A stretch of 48,095 nt of DNA, from contig SVAU01000012.1 of assembly GCA_015059245.1 (NCBI GenBank), positions 1-48,095 on the forward strand, in the 5' to 3' direction. Made by a program: the position numbers and the translations under genes. Within the stretch, counting starts at the first letter, position 1. Every line of letters starts with the position of its first letter. Positions 10,201 through 17,653 of this stretch are shown here, in pieces. The notes under the pieces were generated by a model. That model was not told where the DNA came from and ran no database searches. It saw only the letters and a list, made by a program, of their open reading frames with translations. The stretch comes from Bacillota bacterium. GTDB taxonomy: Bacteria > Bacillota_I > Bacilli_A > RF39 > UBA660.

Positions 10201-12507
10201 GCACCTGATGTAGTATCTAAATTTACTGAAGTATTCAAAGAAAGAAAACTAGATGAAGGTATAATAACTTCAATAAGTGATTCATTTAGACAAAACTACT
10301 TCAATATAGAAAATGTTCATATAATAAATTTCTATACTAATACATTAGAAAAAATACAAAGAGGAATTACTGAAGAAGAAATCCAAGAAGTAATAAATGT
10401 ATTAATTAATTACATACCTAATAATCTAGAAAAAGATCTAGAAGCTACAGGTAATGAATTATTACTAAATACATATAAAGTTAATAAACATGATTTCTTA
10501 AGAATGTTAATTCAAGAATTAATAAATAATCAAAATATCTATGCTCCTGTATTTAATAAGATAACTAACAATCTTATAGTACAAAAAAGAAACGAATATA
10601 GAAGTACACAAGATATATATAAAGATACTAATTTAAAATACGAATTAGATACAAAATCATTACATAATGCCTTATTCAATTACTTATCTAAAAATAATCC
10701 AAATGAATTATATAATTTAATTGAATATACTGAATATGATACTGATTTAAACTGGAAAACAATCCAATTCTTATCTGGAGAAACAAGTCTGTTAACTAAA
10801 GAAGAAATACCTTCTATAAAAAGAAATATACCTAAATTAAAAGCAGCTATAATAGATAGAATATTTATCTTAAATGAAAAAGATAAAGAACCTAAAAAGA
10901 GAAGTTACTGGAGTTGGGATTGGAATACACAAGAAGAACCTAAAAAGTTCCCTAACCTTCCAAGAAGATATGAATACTTACTAGATATTCCTGAATTCAT
11001 GAAACTAGTTAAAAAGATACCTATATATCCAACAAGAAAAAAACCAACAGAAATGTTTGGTAACATCAACATCGAAGTATTTGAACTACTAGCTCATGAT
11101 GAAGATAAATATCAATGTTTAGTAGCATTATTAAATAAATATAGATTCTTAGAATGGGATAACTTATTTGAACCAACAGTACAAAAACTATCACTTGGTG
11201 AAGATGCTATAAATATTTACAACTTCATTAATGCTTTCAGTAAGATTTATGATAATGAAAAGAAAATAATCTTAAGAGAAAGAAAAAAATTAATCGATTC
11301 AGTTGTTGAAGAAATGAAAAAAGCTGGTAAAACAGAAGAAGAAATAAACGATTATATAAGAGTAAAAGAAGCAGAACCTATTAATGTTAATATAACAGCA
11401 TATAAAGTATTAAAATATAGTACTATCTACTCTTCTATAGCTAATTACTATAAAATAATACTAGGTATGGAAGACTTCGATTTAGTAAAACGAAATGATG
11501 GACCAAACTCTTCATATCAAAGTGCTGAACTTAGATTACAAAAAGCATCCGAAATGCAATTAAGAATGATTGAACTAAATGAAATAACTATTCCATCATT
11601 CATCCATGATCATGAAACTAATAAAGAAACAAAAACTAAATTAAGAGTAACAGTTGGTAATAGAGCCGACTCAAGAAACTTAACTCATGGAGAAAGAACT
11701 GGAGCTTGTATGAGAGCATATGGTCATGCAGATTCACTATTTGAATTCTGTAACTTAGATCCAAGAGGTTTCCACATAGTATTCACAGATCCAGAAACAA
11801 ATGAATACGTATCTCGTGTATCAGGATTTAGAAATGGTAATACAGTATTCCTAAATCAATTAAGAAATAGTACATCATCAAAATATACTAACCAAGATGT
11901 AATAGATGCATGTAAAGCTGCTGCAGAACAACTAATTGAAAGAAGTAAAGATAGCGATATGCCTATTGAAAACGTAGTTGCTTCTCCATACTATGCTCTA
12001 CAAGGATATGAAACACAACAACTATCACAACATAACATTGGTGAAGGCGTATATACTGGATACAAAGATGTTAATAGTAACGCTGTAGTATTAGCAACTA
12101 CTGGTGAAAACGGTCTTGCAGTACCATTAAAATTAGATGGTGAAAACCAACCAGTATATGAACCAGTAAGACTACAACCTAGAGAATATTCTGCTGAACA
12201 AATAACAGATGGAATAAAAATTTCAATGCAAAGAATAACTTCTATCAAACAATGTTTAGAAAATAAAGAAAATAAAGATTACTATAAAACAATAGATTTC
12301 GACTACGAAATACTAGATACATTATATGTTTATGCTATAATAGGTCAAGATTGGTACGTTGCTCTTGATAACAATGGTAATATAATTCATGAAATAGCAG
12401 TTCAAAACGAACATTCTATTGAAGAATTAAATGAAGCTATAGCAAAAATAAGTACTATAAAAGAAGAAAAACAAAAAATAGGAGGTTTCACTAATGGAAT
12501 ACAATAA
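7237..12507 (+). CDS. Giant helical-repeat protein with conserved Cys-containing C-terminal domain (module A, large subunit)
   Basis: Not a family I can name. The 1756-residue, apparently cytoplasmic protein (no signal or membrane segment) is almost entirely alpha-helical with irregular HEAT/ARM-like repeats to about residue 1400. A C-terminal domain of about 330 residues follows, shared with the gene at 17654-20938. Shared blocks include GPNSS, VGN, NLThGERTGACMR (C1491), SLFeFC, GFHIvF, SRVSGFRNGNTVFLNqLR (1526-1543), YTNqDV, PYY and a final DWYV-D--GNI strand. Invariant C1491 with nearby Arg, His and Glu suggests a catalytic or nucleotide-binding site, by inference only. The start ATG has AGGTGAT upstream. 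It overlaps by 14 bases the small cold-shock-like gene at 12494, so the pair is translationally coupled. Confidence 0.75.
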   Translation: MESTIEKLNQNRLMELTDKDYENIVNNTELKTLFLLKVKEGHPFDFEEAYVLEEELFSPEYIIPVFEVIKAQYPDQFIELFFADTSKIREQYDEKTAETIIKYLEDNMYIALSKLQHIDQTYEKIENQEIIDNIITNKLEKLYGSIYMETPTQEFEELLLEALDRIDYKYIHTITPRILKKCIETNKVKAAMYGVHPENLEETEIIITALEQELITYNDLPYGFRDYHQNDTRIIKYRLRGDTHISISEENLKREEVRKLIIEEIERNHNLANDWGLSYSCEQYPEIALTMIKYWDKETLKDLISYKQKLISNLLKDHKEELIDAIIYNLEHDQSAIEEVIENFFKTANYYPEVGYEIIDHPRFFHYYISKVPMEKMLYHFISYEYHGEREYFIEPTKLELLSKANITFNSVPDNFNFKVDYPENIWLAVIPLLRDDQLIPSNIYLDRFVQYERIFDCILLRLKELKSNVYNSQLEYWQGPVTQTLIDIVCDPTNPLNLNTTQKFNILPAAKMQNTKHLIDIIKQAEVITHSDLQVLIPTILKSEDLKEIETLCNLFLSKIEKTPQVLNYLASISADVYGTLKNNEETPNISEQYITVYNCLKEYLKTQKDIPLSLTKNFDKEIAQTATYGNLEALSTNPSLFLVNGLAPHHFVEFIKECQSKNLPINLRLIYQAAKSSVSKQPYDYENITFNNDKETYEILAELLNCAQKDSIERKIIDNWVTKCLNYKFFDCQIEGNKAKLLDLLVINSDYTEQILEAIDADKIQDTTVLSSVLNKMLITEQNSPEITEKVLNTIVKLIEQDKLNKFTPQHSLAAYIELIDHPTFVDYVTRTYISSISSHTQDLELFIKDDKYKQAVLEALYKNTGLVNNVNVQNLIKTVPEVKEYAKFALENNDNAWLEFNASYLDKELLQAYLKHHSIDKVITFIVHYQSVEPITQELYEIIKKELLEVHTEYNKESFDILENFYNKELLLLLETENFKKLLQKAPDVVSKFTEVFKERKLDEGIITSISDSFRQNYFNIENVHIINFYTNTLEKIQRGITEEEIQEVINVLINYIPNNLEKDLEATGNELLLNTYKVNKHDFLRMLIQELINNQNIYAPVFNKITNNLIVQKRNEYRSTQDIYKDTNLKYELDTKSLHNALFNYLSKNNPNELYNLIEYTEYDTDLNWKTIQFLSGETSLLTKEEIPSIKRNIPKLKAAIIDRIFILNEKDKEPKKRSYWSWDWNTQEEPKKFPNLPRRYEYLLDIPEFMKLVKKIPIYPTRKKPTEMFGNINIEVFELLAHDEDKYQCLVALLNKYRFLEWDNLFEPTVQKLSLGEDAINIYNFINAFSKIYDNEKKIILRERKKLIDSVVEEMKKAGKTEEEINDYIRVKEAEPINVNITAYKVLKYSTIYSSIANYYKIILGMEDFDLVKRNDGPNSSYQSAELRLQKASEMQLRMIELNEITIPSFIHDHETNKETKTKLRVTVGNRADSRNLTHGERTGACMRAYGHADSLFEFCNLDPRGFHIVFTDPETNEYVSRVSGFRNGNTVFLNQLRNSTSSKYTNQDVIDACKAAAEQLIERSKDSDMPIENVVASPYYALQGYETQQLSQHNIGEGVYTGYKDVNSNAVVLATTGENGLAVPLKLDGENQPVYEPVRLQPREYSAEQITDGIKISMQRITSIKQCLENKENKDYYKTIDFDYEILDTLYVYAIIGQDWYVALDNNGNIIHEIAVQNEHSIEELNEAIAKISTIKEEKQKIGGFTNGIQ

Positions 12508-12748
12508 TTTAAAAAGTATAGGTAAAATATACGACTTTGATGGAGAAACAGGAATAGTAATAACTCCAGAGAAAGAATATATGTTTAATATAAATAACAT
12601 AAATAAACCAGAAGCAATACATGATGAATCAATAGTAGCCTTCTATCCTAGTACAGTTAAATTTGGTAACGAAATATTCAACGTAGCTAGAGAAATAGAA
12701 ACATTAAGTTTAGAAGAAGCAAAAAAACTACAAAAAGAAAGGAACTAA
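12494..12748 (+). CDS. Small cold-shock/OB-fold-like protein (module A, small subunit)
   Basis: An 84-residue protein reading SIGKIYDFDGETGIVIT and on. The pattern G-I/V-x-x-F-x-x-x-x-G-x-I followed by a second strand pair resembles the start of a cold-shock (OB-fold) domain, but the aromatic RNP motifs (FGF, FVH) of nucleic-acid-binding CspA are absent. It ends with a charged helix. GGAGG lies eight bases before the ATG, inside the end of the giant gene, indicating coupled translation. The same large-then-small gene order and a similar fold recur at 17412-20938, so the small protein probably works with the large one, perhaps as an adaptor. Function unknown. Confidence 0.75.
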   Translation: MEYNNLKSIGKIYDFDGETGIVITPEKEYMFNINNINKPEAIHDESIVAFYPSTVKFGNEIFNVAREIETLSLEEAKKLQKERN

Positions 12749-12764
12749 TTATTAGTTCCTTTTT
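12738..12764. terminator. Bidirectional intrinsic terminator
   Basis: AAAGGAACTAA, loop TTA, TTAGTTCCTTT with a T run. It ends the module A pair on the plus strand and the lipoprotein gene on the minus strand. Confidence 0.88.
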
Positions 12765-13257
12765 CAATTCTACAACTTTCTACTTCTAATTCATTTTGAC
12801 CTTCTAATCCAGTCTTAATCTCTTCCAAAGTAGCACTATTCTTTATTGCACCTTCTGCCATCTTTTCAATATCCATACCCATAGTAATTGTATAAATATA
12901 ACCTTCAGCAGAATAATAACAATCCATATAACCTTCTTTTTCAAAAGCATCACACATTAAGTCTAACCCACTATGCATAGTCTTTTTACCTACTCCACTA
13001 GTATCTCCTTTTAATGTTTCAGTATAATCAAATTCTAAGTTTAAAGAAGTTTCTACTATTTTATTTTCTTTAGTATTTCTTACTACTTGTAAATATGAAG
13101 CTTGTGATTCACTATCTTTATCTTGAGGTAAATCACATCTTAATATTTCATAACCTTCTCCATAAACTTTTCGTTCTTTGAGTTGATCATTACCACAACC
13201 TACTGCAAGTAATGCCATTCCACCCATAGCTAAACAAGATAACATTTTTTTATTCAT
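12745..13257 (-). CDS. Putative lipoprotein of unknown function
   Basis: A 170-residue protein with a classical lipoprotein signal: MNKKMLSC, a short hydrophobic run, and lipobox LLAVGC with the lipidated cysteine at residue 21. The mature part (about 150 residues) contains two further pairs of cysteines (in ILRC, DLMC, YMDC and ESCR) and no motif I recognise. It would be anchored to the outer face of the membrane. Start supported by AGGAAGG nine bases upstream. It lies 13 bases downstream of hemW on the same strand and probably shares its transcript; a functional link with hemW is not implied. Ends in the terminator shared with module A. Confidence 0.75.
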   Translation of the reverse strand: MNKKMLSCLAMGGMALLAVGCGNDQLKERKVYGEGYEILRCDLPQDKDSESQASYLQVVRNTKENKIVETSLNLEFDYTETLKGDTSGVGKKTMHSGLDLMCDAFEKEGYMDCYYSAEGYIYTITMGMDIEKMAEGAIKNSATLEEIKTGLEGQNELEVESCRIEKGTNN

Positions 13258-13270
13258 ACTATCAACCTTC

Positions 13271-14353
13271 CTATATTATCTTAATTAATATTTCATTCAT
13301 TACATATATGTATTTAGGATTAACAAAGATATATTCATCTTTAACAAGTAACTCTTTCTCCTTTAATACTTCTCTTAAATCAAAAGCTTCTTGCATATTA
13401 ACTCCATACTTTTCATAAAAGTTTCTCAAGCTAATACCTTCCATCTTTCTAAATCCTAACATTAATTCATTATACATAATATCTTCTTTACTTAGTATTT
13501 CTTGTGACTTAATCCATTTGCCTTCAAAATAATCATTAAGTGTTTTAGTATTCTCATATCTAACACCATGTATATAACCTGCTGCTCCCATACCAAATCC
13601 ATAATATTCTCTATTATCCCAATATGTTAAATTATGTTTACTTTGTTTTCCTTCTTTACCAAAGTTAGATACTTCATAATGTATAAATTTTTCTTTCTTT
13701 AATCTATCACATATTAATTCATACATAGATGCATCTAATTCTTCTGGGATAGGTATAATCCCCATATTGCCTACTTTAGTATGATCTTCTACTATTAAAG
13801 AATATGTACTAATATGATCAGGTTTTAAATCTAATATCATATCTAAATCTTTCTTTAAATCTTTTAAAGTTTCATTAGGTATCCCATACATTAAATCAAC
13901 ATTTATATTATCAAAACCATAATATCTAGCAATCTTCATAGCATACTTGGCTTCTTCATATGTATGTTGTCTTTCCATAAACTTAAGTTTATCTTCATTA
14001 AAAGATTCAATACCAATACTTAATCTATTAACACCACAATCTTTTAATGTACGTAATAATTCTTCATTTATATCATTTAAATTACATTCAAAACTTACTT
14101 CACAATCACTACTTAATTTAAACTTACCTACTATTTCAAATAAATACTTAATATCTTTTAAAGTCAAACTAGAAGGAGTACCTCCACCTATATATAAAGT
14201 CTTTATTTCTTCTCCTTCATATCTTTCATCTACTTCTTTAGCTAAAGCATTTAAATACTTAGTAACCCAAGGTCCATGATAATACATCTTACAAAAGTCA
14301 CAATAACTACAAATACTTTTACAAAAAGGAATATGTATATATACACTTTCCAT
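13271..14353 (-). CDS. hemW: Radical SAM protein HemW (coproporphyrinogen III oxidase-like)
   Basis: Cytoplasmic radical-SAM protein of the HemW family, regarded as a haem chaperone rather than a true coproporphyrinogen oxidase. The 360-residue protein begins SVYIHIPFCKSICSYCDFC, with the cluster cysteines C11, C15, C18 and the extra C21 that marks the HemN/HemW group. The SAM-binding GGTPSSL follows near residue 58, and later RLSIGIESF near 115 and VDLMYGIP near 155. GFGMGAAGYI and the C-terminal HemN domain are present. In Bacillus, hemW (hemN) sits between lepA and hrcA; here all three are in the window but separated, suggesting rearrangement. Start supported by AAGGTAGTGG. Confidence 0.95.
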   Translation of the reverse strand: MESVYIHIPFCKSICSYCDFCKMYYHGPWVTKYLNALAKEVDERYEGEEIKTLYIGGGTPSSLTLKDIKYLFEIVGKFKLSSDCEVSFECNLNDINEELLRTLKDCGVNRLSIGIESFNEDKLKFMERQHTYEEAKYAMKIARYYGFDNINVDLMYGIPNETLKDLKKDLDMILDLKPDHISTYSLIVEDHTKVGNMGIIPIPEELDASMYELICDRLKKEKFIHYEVSNFGKEGKQSKHNLTYWDNREYYGFGMGAAGYIHGVRYENTKTLNDYFEGKWIKSQEILSKEDIMYNELMLGFRKMEGISLRNFYEKYGVNMQEAFDLREVLKEKELLVKDEYIFVNPKYIYVMNEILIKII

Positions 14354-14410
14354 TAAACCACTACCTTACCATTTAATTATATCAATATAATTATTAAATT
14401 AACATGAATA

Positions 14411-15946
14411 CTAATCTATTAGACAGTCAATATTTATTTCCTTTTTATTACTTATATCTTTTAATATATCTTCTATTCTATTTCTTAATTTATCATCATA
14501 TTTACTATGACCTTCTATCATAACTTTATATTTTAATAATAAATCTTTATCTATAGTATCTCTACTACTTAAGTATTTCTTACTATAATAGAAGAATAAT
14601 TCTAATGAAGCTTCTAAAACACCATTATTACTAGCTATATCTAAATATTCTAAAGCTTTATTAACATCTTTAGGATACTTATCATATCCATTCATATAAA
14701 AGTACTTAGCTAAATTATAATAAGCAAAGAAACATAAAGTACGATAGTTATTCTTTAAAGCTCTATCATAGTAGTAATAAGCTTTATCCATATCTTTATC
14801 TACTACACCCATTCTATAAGCTTCAGCAACTTTATTACAAGCCCAACTTTCTCCTAAATTAGCACTTTGTAAATAATAATTAAATGCTTCTAAATAATTA
14901 CCATTGTCTTCTTCTATTCTACCTAAATTATTATAAGCATATGCATAATTATTATCACAAGCTTTTCTATAATACTCCTTAGCTTTATCTACATCTTTAT
15001 TTAATGGATAAATACCATTTAAATACATATTACCTATTAAATTAGAAGCAGCTACATTACCTAATTTATATGATTTATCTAAATACTCATAACCTTTTTC
15101 CAATTCTTCTTTACTCTTATTACCTAGTAGTCCTCTAACAAACATATTGCCTATCATATAATTAGCACTAGCATGATCCATATTAGCTGCTTTTTCTAAA
15201 TACTTAAAAGCTTCATCATATCTAGGATATCCAGCAAAATAACCATAATACTCATTACTACCTATTTCATAATTAGCATATGCATTACCTTTATCTGCTA
15301 ATGCTCTCATAGAATAATCAAAATTAATACCTTCTCTTAACTTTAAAGATAAATACTCTTGTAAATCAATAGAACTAATACTAGTATCATTTAGTACATC
15401 TTCAAATACTTCTACCTTTAATTCATCTTCATATACAGGTTGTTTCTTATGTAATACTATAAATACTAATTCTTCTACTAAACATTCATATATCTTACCA
15501 TCATTAATTAATAAAGATAACTTATTAGTAAACTCATTAATAACTTGTTTATCATTCTTACCTAAATTATATAACTTACGTGCTACTAAATTAGCACTTT
15601 CATTCTTATTAATAAAATCTATCTTATCATTAATATTATTATATATAACTCCATCTATAATACTTAATATACCTATTATATTATCAGTAAATTCATCCTT
15701 ATTAGTATTATATCTTTTCTCCTTATTTAAATATACTTGCTTATAAGAAGAACCTATACTTCTACAACCTACACAATAATTATTTACAGTAGTATCATTA
15801 ATACTTTCAAGTTCAAATAAAGTACAAAACAATTCACTTTGTAATGCAGATACTTTACTTCTAGAACTATCTTTAATTATTCTAAATAAATTACCTAAAC
15901 TAAGATGTTCATCATTATTATTCATCTTTATATATTGCTTCTTCAT
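14411..15946 (-). CDS. Sel1-like (TPR-type) repeat protein
   Basis: A 511-residue protein with no signal peptide. After an N-terminal domain of about 220 residues it carries at least six Sel1-like repeats (about 230-450), such as AFKYLEKAANMDHASANYMI, KGYEYLDKSYKLGNVAASNL, AFNYYLQSANLGESWACNKV and ALEYLDIASNNGVLEA. Sel1 repeats build protein-binding solenoids; the partner is unknown. The N-terminal part has a CVGC pair (YCVGCRSIG) that could bind metal. I take the ATG at 15946, five bases after AGGTGA, rather than the upstream GTG, which is part of that ribosome binding site. A minus-strand extended -10 (TGATATTAT) precedes it. Divergent from the symporter gene. Confidence 0.85.
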   Translation of the reverse strand: MKKQYIKMNNNDEHLSLGNLFRIIKDSSRSKVSALQSELFCTLFELESINDTTVNNYCVGCRSIGSSYKQVYLNKEKRYNTNKDEFTDNIIGILSIIDGVIYNNINDKIDFINKNESANLVARKLYNLGKNDKQVINEFTNKLSLLINDGKIYECLVEELVFIVLHKKQPVYEDELKVEVFEDVLNDTSISSIDLQEYLSLKLREGINFDYSMRALADKGNAYANYEIGSNEYYGYFAGYPRYDEAFKYLEKAANMDHASANYMIGNMFVRGLLGNKSKEELEKGYEYLDKSYKLGNVAASNLIGNMYLNGIYPLNKDVDKAKEYYRKACDNNYAYAYNNLGRIEEDNGNYLEAFNYYLQSANLGESWACNKVAEAYRMGVVDKDMDKAYYYYDRALKNNYRTLCFFAYYNLAKYFYMNGYDKYPKDVNKALEYLDIASNNGVLEASLELFFYYSKKYLSSRDTIDKDLLLKYKVMIEGHSKYDDKLRNRIEDILKDISNKKEINIDCLID

Positions 15947-16072
15947 ATATATCACCTACTAATATAATATCATTAATTGTGGATTTTAGTCACTATTATT
16001 TTTATTAGTGTGGATTAATATAACTTTATATTTATTTAATTTAAGAATATGATTTTATTAAGGAGGAAGACT

Positions 16073-17401
16073 ATGAAAAAAATATGGTCAAATTATAAAC
16101 AAACAATAATCCTTCTAGGAGCATTAGTAATTGGTGCTATAGTTGGATTAGTATACGGTGAAAAAGCCGCAGTATTAAGTCCATTTGGGGACTTATTCAT
16201 GAACTTAATGTTCGTAATCATTGTTCCGTTGATATTCTTAACAATAACAACATCAATTGCAAAAATTAAACAACCTAAAAGATTAGGTAAAGTAATTACT
16301 ACTATATTTGGAGTATTTATTATAACTACTTTAGTATCTGTAGTAATTGGTTTAATAACTACATTCACATTTGAATTAGTAAATCCTGGTGATTCACAAA
16401 AAATTATTGAAACACTAGCTACAGGAGAACCTGTAGAAGAAGTTGAATTAAATATCTTAGAAAGAACAGTACAAGCAATCAGTGTTGGTGACTTCTCTGC
16501 TATCTTATCTAAAGATAATATAATTCCATTAGTAATCTTCTCAATCTTAGTTGGACTTGCTATTTCTAAAGTAGGAAAAGAAGCAGATCCATTCTTAAAC
16601 GTATTAGAAGCTGCTAATAAAGTTGTATTAAAATTTGTAGACTTCGTATTTATCTACGCTCCTATTGGATTAGGTTGCTACTTTGCATCACTAATTGGTA
16701 CGTTTGGAGCTAGTATAGCAACAGGTTTCTTAAAAACATTTGTTATCTATACAGTAGTATCAATACTATTCTACTTCATAATATATACTTTATATGCTTA
16801 TATATCAGCAGGTAAAGATGGAATTAAAGCATTCTGGAAAAACGTATTACCAGCAACTGCTACTTCAATCTCTACTTGTTCATCAGCAGCATCAATTCCA
16901 GTAAACATAAAATGTACTAAAGCAATTGGTGTATCTGATGATATAGCAGAAACAACAGTACCTCTTGGAACTAGTTTCCATAAAGATGGTTCAGTTATCG
17001 GATCAGTATTTAAGATTATGTTCTTAGTATACTTATTCGGTGGTATAGAAACAGTTAATATTGGACAAGTAATTATAACAGCATTAATTGCTAACTTACT
17101 TGTTACTGCAGTACCAGTTGGTGGTGGTACAATCTCAGAAATGATGATTATCACAATGATGGGATTTGAACCAGCTGCATTACCAATCTTAACAATCATT
17201 GCAACAATAATTGATCCACCAGCAACTATGTTAAACGTAGTTGGAGATACATCTTCATCTATGTTAGTATCTAGAATAGTTGATGGTAAAAATTGGATGA
17301 AAAACAAAAATAAAAAAGTAATTGAAGTTGATTACGAAGAAGAAAAAGAAGTTGTAAAAAGCAACGTAAAAGGAACAAAGAAAAATAAAAAGAAAGCATA
17401 A
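16073..17401 (+). CDS. Dicarboxylate/amino acid:cation symporter (DAACS, GltP/GltT-like)
   Basis: Integral membrane secondary transporter of the glutamate/aspartate symporter family, about eight transmembrane helices plus two re-entrant hairpins in 442 residues. Diagnostic parts are the Ser-rich hairpin TSISTCSSAASIPVN, PVGGGTISEMM (second hairpin) and NVVGDTSSSMLVSR (helix 8). The cation motif NMDGT of helix 7 is replaced by FHKDGSVIG, so ion coupling or substrate may differ from GltP. The Lys-rich tail is cytoplasmic. The start is the ATG at 16073, with AAGGAGGA five bases before it; an upstream ATG at 16049 lacks a ribosome binding site. A plausible promoter is TTTATA-N17-TATGAT just upstream. 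Ends in a bidirectional terminator. Substrate not determinable by eye. Confidence 0.92.
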   Translation: MKKIWSNYKQTIILLGALVIGAIVGLVYGEKAAVLSPFGDLFMNLMFVIIVPLIFLTITTSIAKIKQPKRLGKVITTIFGVFIITTLVSVVIGLITTFTFELVNPGDSQKIIETLATGEPVEEVELNILERTVQAISVGDFSAILSKDNIIPLVIFSILVGLAISKVGKEADPFLNVLEAANKVVLKFVDFVFIYAPIGLGCYFASLIGTFGASIATGFLKTFVIYTVVSILFYFIIYTLYAYISAGKDGIKAFWKNVLPATATSISTCSSAASIPVNIKCTKAIGVSDDIAETTVPLGTSFHKDGSVIGSVFKIMFLVYLFGGIETVNIGQVIITALIANLLVTAVPVGGGTISEMMIITMMGFEPAALPILTIIATIIDPPATMLNVVGDTSSSMLVSRIVDGKNWMKNKNKKVIEVDYEEEKEVVKSNVKGTKKNKKKA

Positions 17402-17417
17402 AGCTTTCTTTTTATTT
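17383..17417. terminator. Bidirectional intrinsic terminator
   Basis: GAAAGC, loop ATAAA, GCTTTC extended by complementary A and T runs. It overlaps the symporter stop codon and ends the convergent module B gene pair. Confidence 0.85.
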
Positions 17418-17645
17418 GTTCCTTCTTTGTTGAGTTTGTTCCTTAGTAAGACTCTTTACAAATCTAGCCATTTGTACTTCTACTTCAGGAGTTTGAAATA
17501 CTTCAGGTTCAAATTCTACATTATCTAAGACATTAACATTTTTATCTACTAGATTCTTATCTAATAAGACATAATCTACTCCATCTACACCTTTAATATT
17601 TCCAAATAAGCCATTATACTCTGTTACTTTACCATAATTCTTCAT
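17412..17645 (-). CDS. Small cold-shock/OB-fold-like protein (module B, small subunit)
   Basis: A 77-residue protein, MKNYGKVTEYNGLFGNIKG and on. The YGKVTEYNGLFGNIK stretch aligns with GKIYDFDGETGIVI of the 84-residue protein at 12494 and with the first strands of cold-shock domains, again without the classical aromatic RNA-binding motifs. The C-terminal half is a charged helix ending QTQQRRNK. It starts eight bases after the stop of the giant gene at 17654-20938, with AGGTG upstream, so the two are co-transcribed. The repeated pairing with a giant Cys-motif protein is the best clue to its role; it is probably a partner or regulator of that protein. Molecular function unknown. Confidence 0.72.
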   Translation of the reverse strand: MKNYGKVTEYNGLFGNIKGVDGVDYVLLDKNLVDKNVNVLDNVEFEPEVFQTPEVEVQMARFVKSLTKEQTQQRRNK

Positions 17646-17653
17646 ATAAACAC

